Below the pieces are notes generated by a model that had not been told where the DNA came from, searched no databases, and was given only the letters and a program-made list of their open reading frames with translations. The translations under genes were made by a program, and so were the position numbers. A stretch of DNA of 64,000 bases from Tritrichomonas musculus (Eukaryota; Parabasalia; Tritrichomonadida; Tritrichomonadidae): assembly GCA_039105265.1 (NCBI GenBank), contig JAPFFF010000019.1, positions 1,334,501 to 1,398,500 on the forward strand, written 5' to 3'. The first letter of the stretch is position 1. Each line of letters starts with the position of its first letter. Below, one piece after another: positions 19,767-30,244 of this stretch.

Positions 19767-22727
19767 TTAAATTGTTATAATTTGCACTTTTTTGTCAATT
19801 CCTAAGAACTGGTATTTCTGTGAATTAGCAATTGAAGATATAGCATAAGGGATCTGTATTTGCAGCAATGACGAGCATCCACTGAATGCTCCAGATCCGA
19901 TAGAATTGACAGGCGAATTGATTGTTATTTGCTTAAGTGAAGAACATCCCTGGAATGCGCTGTCTCCGATTGATGTGTAAGACGACAAGATCTGTATCTG
20001 CAGTAATGATGTGCAACCGTAGAATGCGTTCTTTCCGATCAAAGTAACAGACGAAGGGATGGTTATTTGTGTCAATGACGAGCAACCCAAAAAGGCGCTT
20101 GCTCCGATAGATTTGACGGAGGAAGGAATTTCAATTTCAAGAAGTGATGCGCAATCAAAGAAGGCGGAATCGCCGATGGTTATAATTGATGATGACATGT
20201 CGACATATCGTAAGTATTTGCAGTTGCTGAATGCATTTTTATCAATGGTTTTAACAGAGGACGGTATTGTAATTCTTGTAAATCTCTGAAAAAGAAAATA
20301 GTTGTATTTTATGGATGTAACCGAATCAGCAAATATAAGGTGATTCAGTGATTGAAGACTTTCAAAGGTGTGAGGTGAAATAACCGTTTTATAAGGATCA
20401 ATTACTATTTTTTTCAATTTGAAGCATCCATCAAAGATATTGTATTTAATCTCTTCTACTGAGGACGGAATCGAGATTTGTGATAAAGAGGAACAGCCAA
20501 AGAAGGCATTCCAACCGATCTGTACTACTGATGATGGAATGGCAATTTGTGAAAGAGAGGAGCAACTGTCAAAAGCATTTTTTCCAATGAATTTTACTGA
20601 GGATGGTATTATGATCTGTGAAAGGGAGGAGCATTCAGTAAATGCATTATCGCCAATTTTGGTGACTGATGAAGGTATGGCTATTTCTGATAGTGATGAG
20701 CATTTTGAAAAAAGTGAGTCTTCAATTGAATTGAGAGATGAAGAAAGTTCAACAGTATCTAATGAATAACAATCTCGAAAGGCACTCGCTCCTATCGATA
20801 TCACTGATGATGGAAAGATGAGTTTTTGTAATGATAAACATTCGTGAAAACAACGATTTCCTATGGTTTTAACTGAATTAGGAATTGTTATTTCTACAAG
20901 CGATTTACATTCTTTGAAGGCGTTGTCTTCTATAGCTGTAACTGTTGATGGGATAATGACTTTTGTTAACGATGAATAGCCTATAAATGCATTTCGTGGG
21001 ATGATCTTTATATCTGAGCCAATTCTTAGTAAGTTGAAGTTTTTCTTGATTTTGTAAAATTCGTCGTTTTCATGAATTTTGTTAATGTAAAAAGCTATCT
21101 TTATTTTTGCTTTAGTGTAGGTTTTAAGATTAGAAACATCATCATAAATCTCTTTGAATGTATCTGAAGGATATTTTATTTCAATAAATACTTCAGTGAA
21201 TGGATTTAATATAGCTCTGATGCTAGCTGAATCAAGAGGCTTGTCTGAATGTAAAATATCTGTAGCAGTTGAAAGAAGATAAATTCGCTTGAGATTTTGA
21301 GGATTCGCAATTAAATTTAATGAATTATCATTAGGATCATGAGTCATTATTTGAAAACAAACTATAGAATCTAACGATTTATCAAGTTTTTCGATATAGA
21401 TTAAAAGATTATTCAGATTTGTGAACACATCTTTGATATCTTTGTTGTCATTTGATAAACTTTTAATGATTTTGCCTATTAGCGATTGCTGGGATTTAAG
21501 CGTAAGATTATTAAAATTTTCAATTGTTATTTGGCCCATGTTGGATTCTGATTTCTCTTTAATTGGAACTTCTTTTTTAGATTGAGCATTGCTTTTTTTG
21601 TGAATTATTAACTTTTCTTGTTCCTCAAGCTGCTTTTTTAGTTGCAAATTATTTTTTTCAACAATTTTCAACTTGTTTTGTAGTTCTTCAATAAATGTTT
21701 TATCAAATATGTTTGTATCTACATCAATTTCATCAATGTATGCTTGAAGTTTTTCTATATCAACATTATCAAGATAATATTTATTCTCTTCTTTTTCTTC
21801 TTCTTCAGTATTTCCATTTCCAGTAAAGATATCATATATAGAATTTTCAATATTGAATGCAAGTTTGTTGAATATCTCTTCAAAGGTTGGTCGCTTTTTA
21901 TAATCATTGGACCAACAACGTTCAATAAGATTTTGAAACGACTTTTTAATAGGGGATTTAAATTCAGGGCGATAATTATTGCGGACAACATTTTCTTTAA
22001 ATTGATTAATGGTCATTGCATTCTTTTCTTGAAACAGTGGGAATGGTTTAGACTCTGTAATAACTTCATACATGAGAATTCCAAATGAGTAAACATCTGA
22101 TCTTGAATTATAATGATTTTTGGAAAGAACTTCTGGTGCATTGTATATTAAAGATTTGGTTTGTGTTGGCTGGTCTTGTGAATGATTTCTTTCAAAAAAT
22201 TTGGAAAGGCCAAAGTTTGTGATATAAGGTTTTAAAAATTCGTCAAGTAAAATATTATCTGGCTTTAAACATGGATTAACAATATGATACCGATGGAGAT
22301 GCATCATTCCGCGAGCTATACCAACTAGAATAATTTGGCGAGCTGTGTTATCATATTTATTCATAGATACTAAGTTTTGTGGGTTTTTTATAGCGTTTGC
22401 AAGAGATCCATTGGAAGGATAATCCATAATAATTGTAATATTATTTTTTCCTTCAAAATCTTTTTCGGAGTAACCACGGAATTTGACTATTGATGGATGT
22501 TGGACATGTATTAAAATTTCAATTTCATGAACAATACTTTGCCTATATTTCAAGCTATCTTTGTGATAATTTAAAACTTTGGCTTCGTAGTATTCATCTG
22601 TTGTTTTATCTTGAACTAAGTATACTATACCAAAACTCCCTGAATTGATTTGGACTGGATTTTTCATATTGTTTATATCGATTTTAAATTGATTTAACAA
22701 TTTGGATTGCGGTGTTTTGAGATTCAT
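19767..22727 (-). CDS. Pseudokinase with BspA-type leucine-rich repeats
   Basis: 986 residues. A protein kinase fold lies at about 18-290: glycine loop SGSFGIVYLV (29-38), Lys50, Glu in HEIEIL, APEVL and the DVYSFGILMYEV helix. The two catalytic motifs are altered: the HRD motif reads NPC (151-153, in VNPCLKPDNILLD) and the DFG motif reads NFG (171-173), so phosphotransfer is unlikely and a scaffolding or sensing role is inferred. Residues 325-400 form an acidic linker and coiled coil; from about 570 to 975 there are roughly 17 LRR_5 repeats of 23 residues with the IPSSV-x2-IG-x2-AF-x2-CSSL pattern known from trichomonad BspA-like proteins. No signal peptide or membrane segment, so it is probably cytosolic. 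Start at ATG 22725-22727; the frame is intact. Confidence 0.9.
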   Translation of the reverse strand: MNLKTPQSKLLNQFKIDINNMKNPVQINSGSFGIVYLVQDKTTDEYYEAKVLNYHKDSLKYRQSIVHEIEILIHVQHPSIVKFRGYSEKDFEGKNNITIIMDYPSNGSLANAIKNPQNLVSMNKYDNTARQIILVGIARGMMHLHRYHIVNPCLKPDNILLDEFLKPYITNFGLSKFFERNHSQDQPTQTKSLIYNAPEVLSKNHYNSRSDVYSFGILMYEVITESKPFPLFQEKNAMTINQFKENVVRNNYRPEFKSPIKKSFQNLIERCWSNDYKKRPTFEEIFNKLAFNIENSIYDIFTGNGNTEEEEKEENKYYLDNVDIEKLQAYIDEIDVDTNIFDKTFIEELQNKLKIVEKNNLQLKKQLEEQEKLIIHKKSNAQSKKEVPIKEKSESNMGQITIENFNNLTLKSQQSLIGKIIKSLSNDNKDIKDVFTNLNNLLIYIEKLDKSLDSIVCFQIMTHDPNDNSLNLIANPQNLKRIYLLSTATDILHSDKPLDSASIRAILNPFTEVFIEIKYPSDTFKEIYDDVSNLKTYTKAKIKIAFYINKIHENDEFYKIKKNFNLLRIGSDIKIIPRNAFIGYSSLTKVIIPSTVTAIEDNAFKECKSLVEITIPNSVKTIGNRCFHECLSLQKLIFPSSVISIGASAFRDCYSLDTVELSSSLNSIEDSLFSKCSSLSEIAIPSSVTKIGDNAFTECSSLSQIIIPSSVKFIGKNAFDSCSSLSQIAIPSSVVQIGWNAFFGCSSLSQISIPSSVEEIKYNIFDGCFKLKKIVIDPYKTVISPHTFESLQSLNHLIFADSVTSIKYNYFLFQRFTRITIPSSVKTIDKNAFSNCKYLRYVDMSSSIITIGDSAFFDCASLLEIEIPSSVKSIGASAFLGCSSLTQITIPSSVTLIGKNAFYGCTSLLQIQILSSYTSIGDSAFQGCSSLKQITINSPVNSIGSGAFSGCSSLLQIQIPYAISSIANSQKYQFLGIDKKVQIITI

Positions 22728-23461
22728 TATATGAAAAATAATTGGAGTTTTTTATACTCAATTTTTTGAAAATATTATTCAAAAAATTGTTTCCTTGGTC
22801 TCAAAATTCAAATGATCAATTCAATTTCCTTAAATAAACGGATCTTTTTACAAGCAATTTTATGAGGGAATTTGAATAAAAAAACATAATAATTAATTAA
22901 AAAAACTATATATCCATATTTTTAGATGCAAACCAGCTTATATATCTCAATAATTTTCTTTTTTATGCAGAAAATGTACATTCATTTTCATAATCAAAAC
23001 TCTTTTTTCTCCTAAGAATATGATTTATATCGGATGTTTAATTCATTTTCATTATTTTTCTTTTGATTTTAAATATCTTATACAAAAATTATATATAATT
23101 ATATATATATATAATTTAAATTATAATTTAAATTGACTTTTGTTTAATAAATTCACTACCCATATATATGTATAAAATTATTAGATATTTTGTCATACAC
23201 TAAACAAGAATAATAGTTACAATTACTAGATATCAATCTTGTTATAAATTCCTATTCGATATTATGCATTTATGTCATTACGATGTTAATAAATGCTATT
23301 AATACTTTTAATATAAAATAGATATTATGATAAAAAAAAAAAAAATCCATTATTTTAATTAAATAATTGATAGAATTTAAAGGCATATAATTCCCAATAA
23401 TTGCATCATCTAAAAAAAGGACACAAATTATTAAATAATAAATTTTTATGAATCAAATAAA
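22728..23461. other. AT-rich intergenic stretch
   Basis: Leader of the pseudokinase gene and 3' flank of the RIIa gene. Runs of TATATA near 23090-23130; no gene seen. Confidence 0.5.
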
Positions 23462-23692
23462 TTATGAAGAAGAGTCTGGTATTGGCTTTGTGAAAAAGTC
23501 TACAGCAAAAGCACGGACATCATCTGGTTTTCTTTTTAACACCGCATAAACAAATTCTTGCACTGCTTCATTTAATTCTGGATGGTCGCGCATATATCGT
23601 TCATTTTCAATTCTGAGTTTGTCAAGTTGATCACGCTGTACTTGTGCTGCGTTGCTTGGAGGTGGCTGTCCGGATTTTGGTGGAAGAGACAT
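23462..23692 (-). CDS. RIIa-domain protein, RIIAD1-like
   Basis: A 76-residue protein. After a Pro/Ser-rich start it has one helical pair with the pattern of the RIIa dimerisation/docking domain found in RIIAD1 and in cAMP-dependent kinase regulatory subunits: RYMRDHPELNEAVQEFV, then RKPDDVRAFAVDFF. Length and layout fit RIIAD1-type proteins, which are mostly known from ciliated or flagellated cells and are thought to bind amphipathic helices of anchoring or flagellar proteins. A role in the trichomonad flagellar apparatus is inference. The ATG at 23690-23692 is the only sensible start. The frame is intact. Confidence 0.75.
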   Translation of the reverse strand: MSLPPKSGQPPPSNAAQVQRDQLDKLRIENERYMRDHPELNEAVQEFVYAVLKRKPDDVRAFAVDFFTKPIPDSSS

Positions 23693-23845
23693 AATAAAAT
23701 ATTAAAAATTTAATATTATTGAAAAATTATCCGTTAATTATAAAATTAAAACAAACAAATAAACATTTCAAATTTTTAAATTTTACCAACCAAATAAAAA
23801 TTGAAAAAATAAAGAATTTTGTTTATTCTCACTAATTACCTGCCA

Positions 23846-23965
23846 TCAAGATTTGCAGCCTTCAGGAGGCAATCGACGGCAATCCATGATTACCCTTGAT
23901 ACTCTTTCACCTCGGTTGCAAACAAGCAAATTATAGCTGTTCCGAATATATTCTATTAATGTTCA
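23846..23965 (-). other. Short coding-like GC-richer patch
   Basis: Reads on the minus strand as about 36 codons ending in TGA, including LVCNRGERVSRVIMDCRR and LPPEGCKS. It stands out from its AT-rich surroundings. No ATG-started gene of normal size includes it; it may be a gene remnant, an exon end or an RNA gene. Confidence 0.3.
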
Positions 23966-24515
23966 GAAAGACAACAAAGAGAGATTAATAAAGACAAATA
24001 TATAATAATAATAATAATAAGAAAAAAAGATGAATAAAATCTAAAAATAATAATATATAGTATATTTTTTATAATTACTAAATCTGAATAATATAAATCG
24101 GCCAAAGTTTATATTAATAACAACTTTGCTGCGAGTTAAAATATACTACAAATTCATAAAATTAAGTTTAAAGCAGCAACAAAAAATTTATAAATACTTA
24201 AAATTGTTCAGAATGAACCTCCCAGTCGACTATAATTATGGATATTTATCTATTATATATATTTTATGCTTTACAAACTGATTTGCTGGATGGTATAAAT
24301 TAATGAGCATTTATCTATTATATATATCGTTTAAATGGTATGATGTTCATTATACCAATAATAAAAATTAAGTAAAAATGAGACAGTTTTGAACTTAAAA
24401 TCAAGCAGTGTAAGCTTTTGATCAAATAAGCAAAGCCAATAGAATGAATTTTGAGTTTCAAAGGATTTTGAAATGATGAAGATCACCTAACTTTTTGGGG
24501 AAAAAGCTGGATTAA
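23966..24515. other. AT-rich intergenic stretch
   Basis: No gene. Contains two copies of ATTTATCTATTATATATAT about 60 bases apart (near 24243 and 24308). Confidence 0.4.
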
Positions 24516-25752
24516 GGACGTGGTAGGACCAAATATAATTTGAACTTTTTGTGTAAATATCTCCTTAAATATTTTGTTATTGTAATTCTAAAATATATTA
24601 TTATATTGTAAAGTGAGAGAAATAAAGGGGGGTCGATTCAAAAAATAATTAATTTCAAGGGAAAACGATAATGAAAATTTATTTTGAGAAAAAAATATTT
24701 AAAAAAAAAATTTTTTCTTAAAATTATATTTTCTGAAAAAATATTCAATTTTTTCTTAACTTGATCGTCGACCTCTATTTTATTGAATGAGACCCCTATT
24801 TTTTTGGGGCACTTTATATTTGATATTTATTAAAATAAATCAATAATAAATGAGATCCCCTATGTATAAGAAAGAAAAACATCCAAATTAAAAATGACAT
24901 TAAAATGAATAGAACATCAGAACAACTTTATTAAGGTACAAATCCAGTACGTTATTTTTTGAATAGGAGAACGTTTATTATCTGAATAGTTGCATGTCGC
25001 TGAAAAAGTTTAAATTGACTAGGTTTGTTTTTGACACTTATTTTACAATTTAAATAAACATTATGACATGTTATATGAAATGGATGAAAATAATCGTTTT
25101 TTATTTAACATGTCATCTTTTTCTTTGAGAATGTCAAAAAAAATTGCGGTTACTAAACGTACTGGATTTGTACCTTAATCAAGAAATAATTGGTTTTTAT
25201 TAAATATATACATGCTTGCTCACTTTTCCTATTGACCAAAATTACATAATTTGAAAAAAAAATTTAATGATCATCAATATTCGGAAAAAATTTTGTTATA
25301 TTTTTTTCTTAAATAAAGTTTAATTTTGGGATATTTGTAAGTTTACTATAATATTATTTATTGCATACCTTAAAATTCAATTTTAATGAGGCGATAAAAA
25401 AAGTGTTTTTAGCCAAATTCATAACTTTCAAGTGAATAGAAGTATGCGAATTCAGAAAAGTAGCACTTGAACTATTAATATATCAAAATTAATCATTTGC
25501 TGAATAATTCCTATTGAGTATTTTTTTAATTCATTTACTTTTTTTTTCACAAATATTTACTTTAACAGGTCCGTTATCATGAAAATTGAATGACAACAAA
25601 TTGTCTTCTGAGATATTTTTTGAAATTATTGGTAAAATTGTATTATATATTTAAATGTTAATGCAATTTAATGGATAAAGTTTTGTGTTAATAATTATTT
25701 AATGAGATATTTTACCTACAAAAATGAGATTATATTTGGTCCTACCACGTCC
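24516..25752. mobile_element. Non-autonomous inverted-repeat element with TAA target duplication
   Basis: 1237 bp bounded by a 24-base inverted repeat starting GGACGTGGTAGGACCAAA at the left and ending with its complement at 25752. Both sides are flanked by the trinucleotide TAA (24513-24515 and 25753-25755), the duplication pattern (TWA) of PIF/Harbinger elements. No transposase is coded inside, so it would depend on a relative. A second inverted-repeat element is nested in it. Confidence 0.65.
24935..25174. mobile_element. Nested 240-bp inverted-repeat element flanked by TTAA
   Basis: A 16-18 base perfect inverted repeat, starting GGTACAAATCCAGTACG, encloses 240 bp. TTAA stands at both outer edges (24931-24934 and 25175-25178), the target of piggyBac-type elements; since TTAA is its own complement it could also be part of the repeat itself. 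Its place inside the TAA-flanked element makes it the younger insertion. Confidence 0.6.
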
Positions 25753-26255
25753 TAAAAAAACAAAAACGAAATTTAGCTTTATGCTCAAATTAAATGCTTT
25801 CTACCAGAGCAAACTCCAATTTTATTTTCAATGATTGATATCTAAATATTTTTCATAAATATTTATAAACGTTTTTTCAGGTCAATTTTATCCTTCAAAA
25901 TGGATCGTATTTATCTTATTAAATAATTCTATTTTGCTTATTATTATTATATTTTTAATATATATACATATTAATATGCACAAATAAAATAAATATTTAC
26001 ATAAAATTGATTTTTTTTTAGAAGACAGAGCACTGAAGCCAAATCAATCATTCTCACCGGTAGCCGTAATAAGAAATGGCTGTTTCCAATGCAGTAGTAT
26101 ACATGAAACCACCTTTGACGATAACCATATTTGTTTAGTCAAAGTTATTATTAAAAAAAAAAAAATTTTTATTCCAAAGTTATCCTAAAACATGTAAAAA
26201 AGACAAAAATTCAGCACTTAGCCTGTTTACTAAATTAAAGTAACTAATATACTGA
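25753..26255. other. Intergenic, with a tiny ORF
   Basis: Mostly AT-rich. A GC-richer patch at 26030-26130 contains a 24-codon minus-strand ORF (ATG 26126-26128, stop at 26054) that starts MVIVKGGFMYTTALE. It is too short to judge; it might be a remnant or a first exon. Confidence 0.3.
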
Positions 26256-27569
26256 TTATTCCTGTGAGCTGCTTTTAACTTTATTCTTTCTCTTGTGGCA
26301 GACTACAGCAACAACAATTATAATTACAATTACCACAACAACAGCAACAACAATACCAATAATCATTGGAATATTAATACCTTTATTTTTTTTGAAGACA
26401 TATGGTTTATCATGAGTTACTGAGAATCCTTCAGCACTTGAACTATCAACTTCAAATTTGTCCTTATCAGCAACTATAACAATTTTTGGCTTAGAGTTTT
26501 GGTTATCCCATCCATCCCCTGATTTTGTTATCTTTATTGTTTGCTTTGATTTTTCTTCTAATACTTCTGTTGTATCGCCTAAAGTTGGTTTTATACCAAC
26601 TGTAATATTGAGGCTTTTAATGTTATCAATAGCTTTTGTTATATCGCAATAGATGTCAAAATTGTAAATATCATATGTCACCACTCCATAACTTTTGGCT
26701 TTTGTATACGGAATATTGAGGTAGGTATCGTAATATTGTGATCCAGATTGCTGATATAATAAATTCCATGCATCCTCTGAATAAGATATTCGAACTCCAT
26801 TATAATTACAATCCAAAAGTGAAATCATAAAATGATCAATTGTCAATTTATCCCAATTCAAATCAGAGACATAATCCTTTCCAACGATAAGATTTTTAAC
26901 TTGAATTTGGTCTGATGTTTCAGTGATTGATGATTCTATAAACAATGTATCGCAATGAAAGCCGCCACCTATAACTTTAAATTCTTGGCCATAGACATAA
27001 AGATATGATACCATTCCATTGGATTCTCCTCCATTAAGATAGACTCTGTGGTCATCTCCTGCTTTTACACTTTTTGAGTGTGATGAAGGAATGTTTTCAA
27101 AGAAAAATGATTCAACAAGATTTTTAACAATCGAATCAGCTGAAAAACCTGGATTTTGCTTTATTAAAGCCTTGGCTTTGTTTTGTAATATAGATATTCC
27201 AGTTTGACTTAATAACTTTGCAGATTCTCTAGGTAAATGCTGTATTGCAGCATACTGAACTTTTTTCTTGAGTCTTCCAAAATTGTATGAATCGCCATAG
27301 AGTGAAGAAACCATAATCAGACCGTCTACTTTTAAGCTAGCTAATTGATCATATGCAGTGTCCCTATTGCCATACATCACTGGAGGAAACATTTCACAGT
27401 ATTTGGAATCAGCAGTTCTTTTGCATTTTTCAAGATCACTTTGGTATCGTTCTTCGGCCTTTTTTGTTAAGGCTTCTGCTTCATCACTTGTTAGTTCATC
27501 ATTTAGATAAATCAGCTGTATTTTTGGAGTGGAAGAAGAAACGATTAGAAACAGTACAAAATAAAACAT
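26256..27569 (-). CDS. Single-pass membrane (surface) protein, unknown family
   Basis: 437 residues. A short hydrophobic N-terminus (MFYFVLFLIVSSS) looks like a signal peptide. The ectodomain begins with a Lys/Glu-rich helical part with two Cys pairs (about 20-65) and continues as a beta-rich region of about 330 residues. A very strong membrane segment lies at about 400-425 (IPMIIGIVVAVVVVIVII), followed by a basic tail (CHKRKNKVKSSSQE) that marks the cytosolic side. This is a type I surface protein. The decayed gene at 30245-31260 has the same order of a DGT/SGD-type region, membrane segment and basic tail and may be a cousin. I do not recognise the family; the frame is intact from ATG 27567-27569. 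Confidence 0.8.
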   Translation of the reverse strand: MFYFVLFLIVSSSTPKIQLIYLNDELTSDEAEALTKKAEERYQSDLEKCKRTADSKYCEMFPPVMYGNRDTAYDQLASLKVDGLIMVSSLYGDSYNFGRLKKKVQYAAIQHLPRESAKLLSQTGISILQNKAKALIKQNPGFSADSIVKNLVESFFFENIPSSHSKSVKAGDDHRVYLNGGESNGMVSYLYVYGQEFKVIGGGFHCDTLFIESSITETSDQIQVKNLIVGKDYVSDLNWDKLTIDHFMISLLDCNYNGVRISYSEDAWNLLYQQSGSQYYDTYLNIPYTKAKSYGVVTYDIYNFDIYCDITKAIDNIKSLNITVGIKPTLGDTTEVLEEKSKQTIKITKSGDGWDNQNSKPKIVIVADKDKFEVDSSSAEGFSVTHDKPYVFKKNKGINIPMIIGIVVAVVVVIVIIIVVAVVCHKRKNKVKSSSQE

Positions 27570-27602
27570 TAATAAAAATACTGTTTATTAAAAAACTATT
27601 GC

Positions 27603-28570
27603 TTTTTAAGTGATGTAAAAAACTCAAAAAGTTATAAAATATTAAATGAAAGATAAATCAAAGTTGCTTTTTGAATACAACGCATTTCAAAAGCTAATTC
27701 GTTTATTTTTAATGAAAATGTAAGAAATCTCAGAATTGAATTCACTTTTTGAGTTTTTCACTCACAAAAAGTTTGCATTCAAGAGATTTAAAATTTTATT
27801 GCCCATGTGAAATCATTTAATTCTACTTTGATTCTACTTAAATGATAAATAATATGCTAAATTATTAGAGTAAAATTCAATGATTTTTTATTTTTTCAAA
27901 TTTGATATTATTATCTCTTCATCAAAATATCATTTTTAATTTTTTACAAATATATATATTTGGGACTTTTTTATTTTTAAAACTTTTTTAACATCACAAG
28001 TGAGTTTTTTTCAAAAAATATTTTGAAGGTGAGTTTTTTAAAAAAAAAAAATTCAAAGGTGAGTTTTTTTCAAAGTTCATATCACAAAAGTAAGAAAAAA
28101 ATCTGAAAAGTGCACCTTTTCTGATAATTTGGTGAAGAGCTAGGTTTGACTGTCCATATGAATTTTCATTGAAAAAGTTATGAAACTATCTCTATCCTCT
28201 TTCAATTTTGGACAGGACCGTCAACAATTGAGAGTGGACAGTAAAACCTAGATGAAGAGATATATTATCAAATTTGAAAAAATAAGAAAGCATTGAATTT
28301 AACTCTAATAATTTGGCATATTATTTATCATTTAAGTAGAATTAAATGATTTCACATGGGCAATTAAATTTTTAAAATCACTTGAATTCACACTTTTTAT
28401 TAGTGAAAAACTCAAAAATGAATTCAATTTTGAGATTTACAAATTTTCATAAAAAAAAAAAAAAAAAAAAAAAAAATTGCTTTTGAAATGCTTGGTATTC
28501 AAAAAGCTACTTTGATTTATCTTTCATTTAAAGTTTTTAACTTTTTGAGTGCTTTACATCACTCAAAAAG
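27603..28570. repeat. 968-bp palindromic repeat with ~320-bp arms
   Basis: Arms of about 320 bp (27603-27925 and 28250-28570) are imperfect reverse complements, sharing AAGATAAATCAAAGT, ATTCAAAAAGC-type words and CATGTGAAATCATTTAATTC. Inside lies a second smaller inverted repeat (TAGGTTTGACTGTCCA near 28141 and its complement near 28235). The outer edges end in ACTTTTTGAGT...ACTCAAAAAGT hairpins. Shape fits a foldback element. No protein coded. The outer edge sequence recurs after the Helitron at 60475-60560. Confidence 0.75.
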
Positions 28571-28769
28571 TTGTAACAAATTTAGATACAATATTTCTAA
28601 TCTTATTTTCTTCCATACCAAAAATACATCTGCTTTATCCAAATGAAGAAATATCAGTTGTTGAAAAGCATTATCTTTAAATGTATAACTGAAATTTATA
28701 TATAAGCATACTTATCTATTTATTTATAATTTTTTGATAAGATTGTTTTTAATCTAAACATATGATAAA

Positions 28770-28805
<36 letters not shown>

Positions 28806-30244
28806 TATTTTTATTCATTCAATTTACAGCTGTTTTGGAAACAGATTAGATTTTTTTGGAAATAAAATATCATGATTTGAATGGTTTATGAAACCACTGA
28901 AATTTTTTGGACAAAAATCAGTGAACGATTATTTTGCATTCAATTTATCATTTTTTTACAGGTGAAAAATATCTAAATCAGAAGAAAATATTAATTAAAT
29001 CTTAACACTCTTGGCCAATTTAATTATTTTTATTTTGAAGAAAATTAAAAAATAATATTATTTTATCTTTACATAATTTTTTCCCGAGACTACATACCGC
29101 CTAGCGGGTGTCAAGCGAAGCCGAGACCTCGCGGATGGGGGTAAGTATCGGTAAAAATTATGAACGATAAAAAGATATAAAAATCTTTTTATTTTTTAAT
29201 TTTTCAAAAAAAAAAAAAATTGAAAGGTACAGTTATTTTCTTTCAATTATTTGAATATTCTTACAAAAAGTCTCTTTTGGGTAATCAGTACCAATTTCTT
29301 TTCATGTTTGATATAACACTATATTATAAGCATGAATAAAGAGGTTTTTTCATCAGTCAAAATATTTTTTCTTATTCATAAATAGAGAAATAAAGAAATT
29401 ACATTAAATAATTTTGCGGTTTAATAAAAAAACAACAAAAATAATGAAATTACATTAAATAAAAAGAATAGAGTACTCCGAAATAGCGTTTTCTTTTTTG
29501 AAAAAACTCACGTTGAGCAAAAAGGAAGAGTTATTTCATGCTTTTAATGATGTTTGACATGATTTGAAATTGCAAAAATTACTTTATATATGAAACTGAA
29601 TTAAAAATAAATTCTCTAGGTACAACTTTTTTGAGATAATAAAACACTCAAAAAGTTGTAAAACAGAGAACTAAAATAAATAAAAAACGGTTTTGGAAGT
29701 TATATCAAACCTTCCGAGAGAAATAAGATATTTTACAAGATCTAAATCACCTGATTGGCATGCTTGATGCAATATTGTACATCTATATATAAAACAAAAT
29801 TTAAATCCCAAAGAAATTTGTGTTATTTAGAATTGCAATACTTTCAAATTCAAAACATCATATAAACCTAAAAAATTAAGAAAATATTTGCTGAAGTAAT
29901 ATCAATCTTATTGAGTGACATAAGATATTTAACAAGACAGATTGTTACAATGGCAAATTGGGACAAAACAGCGCAAGCTTTTTCTATTTCTTCACCTTTT
30001 CTAAGTCAATCAACAATTGATTGACTTAGAAATGAGTGATTCTTGAATAGCGATAAAATGTATATTGACCTAAAGTTCATAATCATTCTGTTTTAAAAGT
30101 AGTGATATTGAACATCATAATGATTAAATATACAATTTGAAATCAACATTTCATACAAAATAAATTTAATTGTGATCAATGACTAAAAAGTCATATTTGA
30201 AAGTATTAAAAAATGAATATTTATACAATTAATTAAAATGCATT
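28571..30244. other. AT-rich intergenic stretch with one GC island
   Basis: No protein gene is visible. Long A-runs at 28450 and 28770. One more copy of the TCAAAAAGT hairpin repeat lies at about 29625-29665. A 70-bp GC-rich island (29087-29156) is listed separately. Confidence 0.5.
29087..29156. other. GC island, possible RNA gene or remnant
   Basis: About 70 bases starting CCCGAGACTACATACCGCC, with GC far above the surrounding DNA, sitting alone in AT-rich sequence. Partial self-complementarity (CCGCCTAGCGGG) allows a hairpin. It does not fold as a tRNA by eye. Confidence 0.3.
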
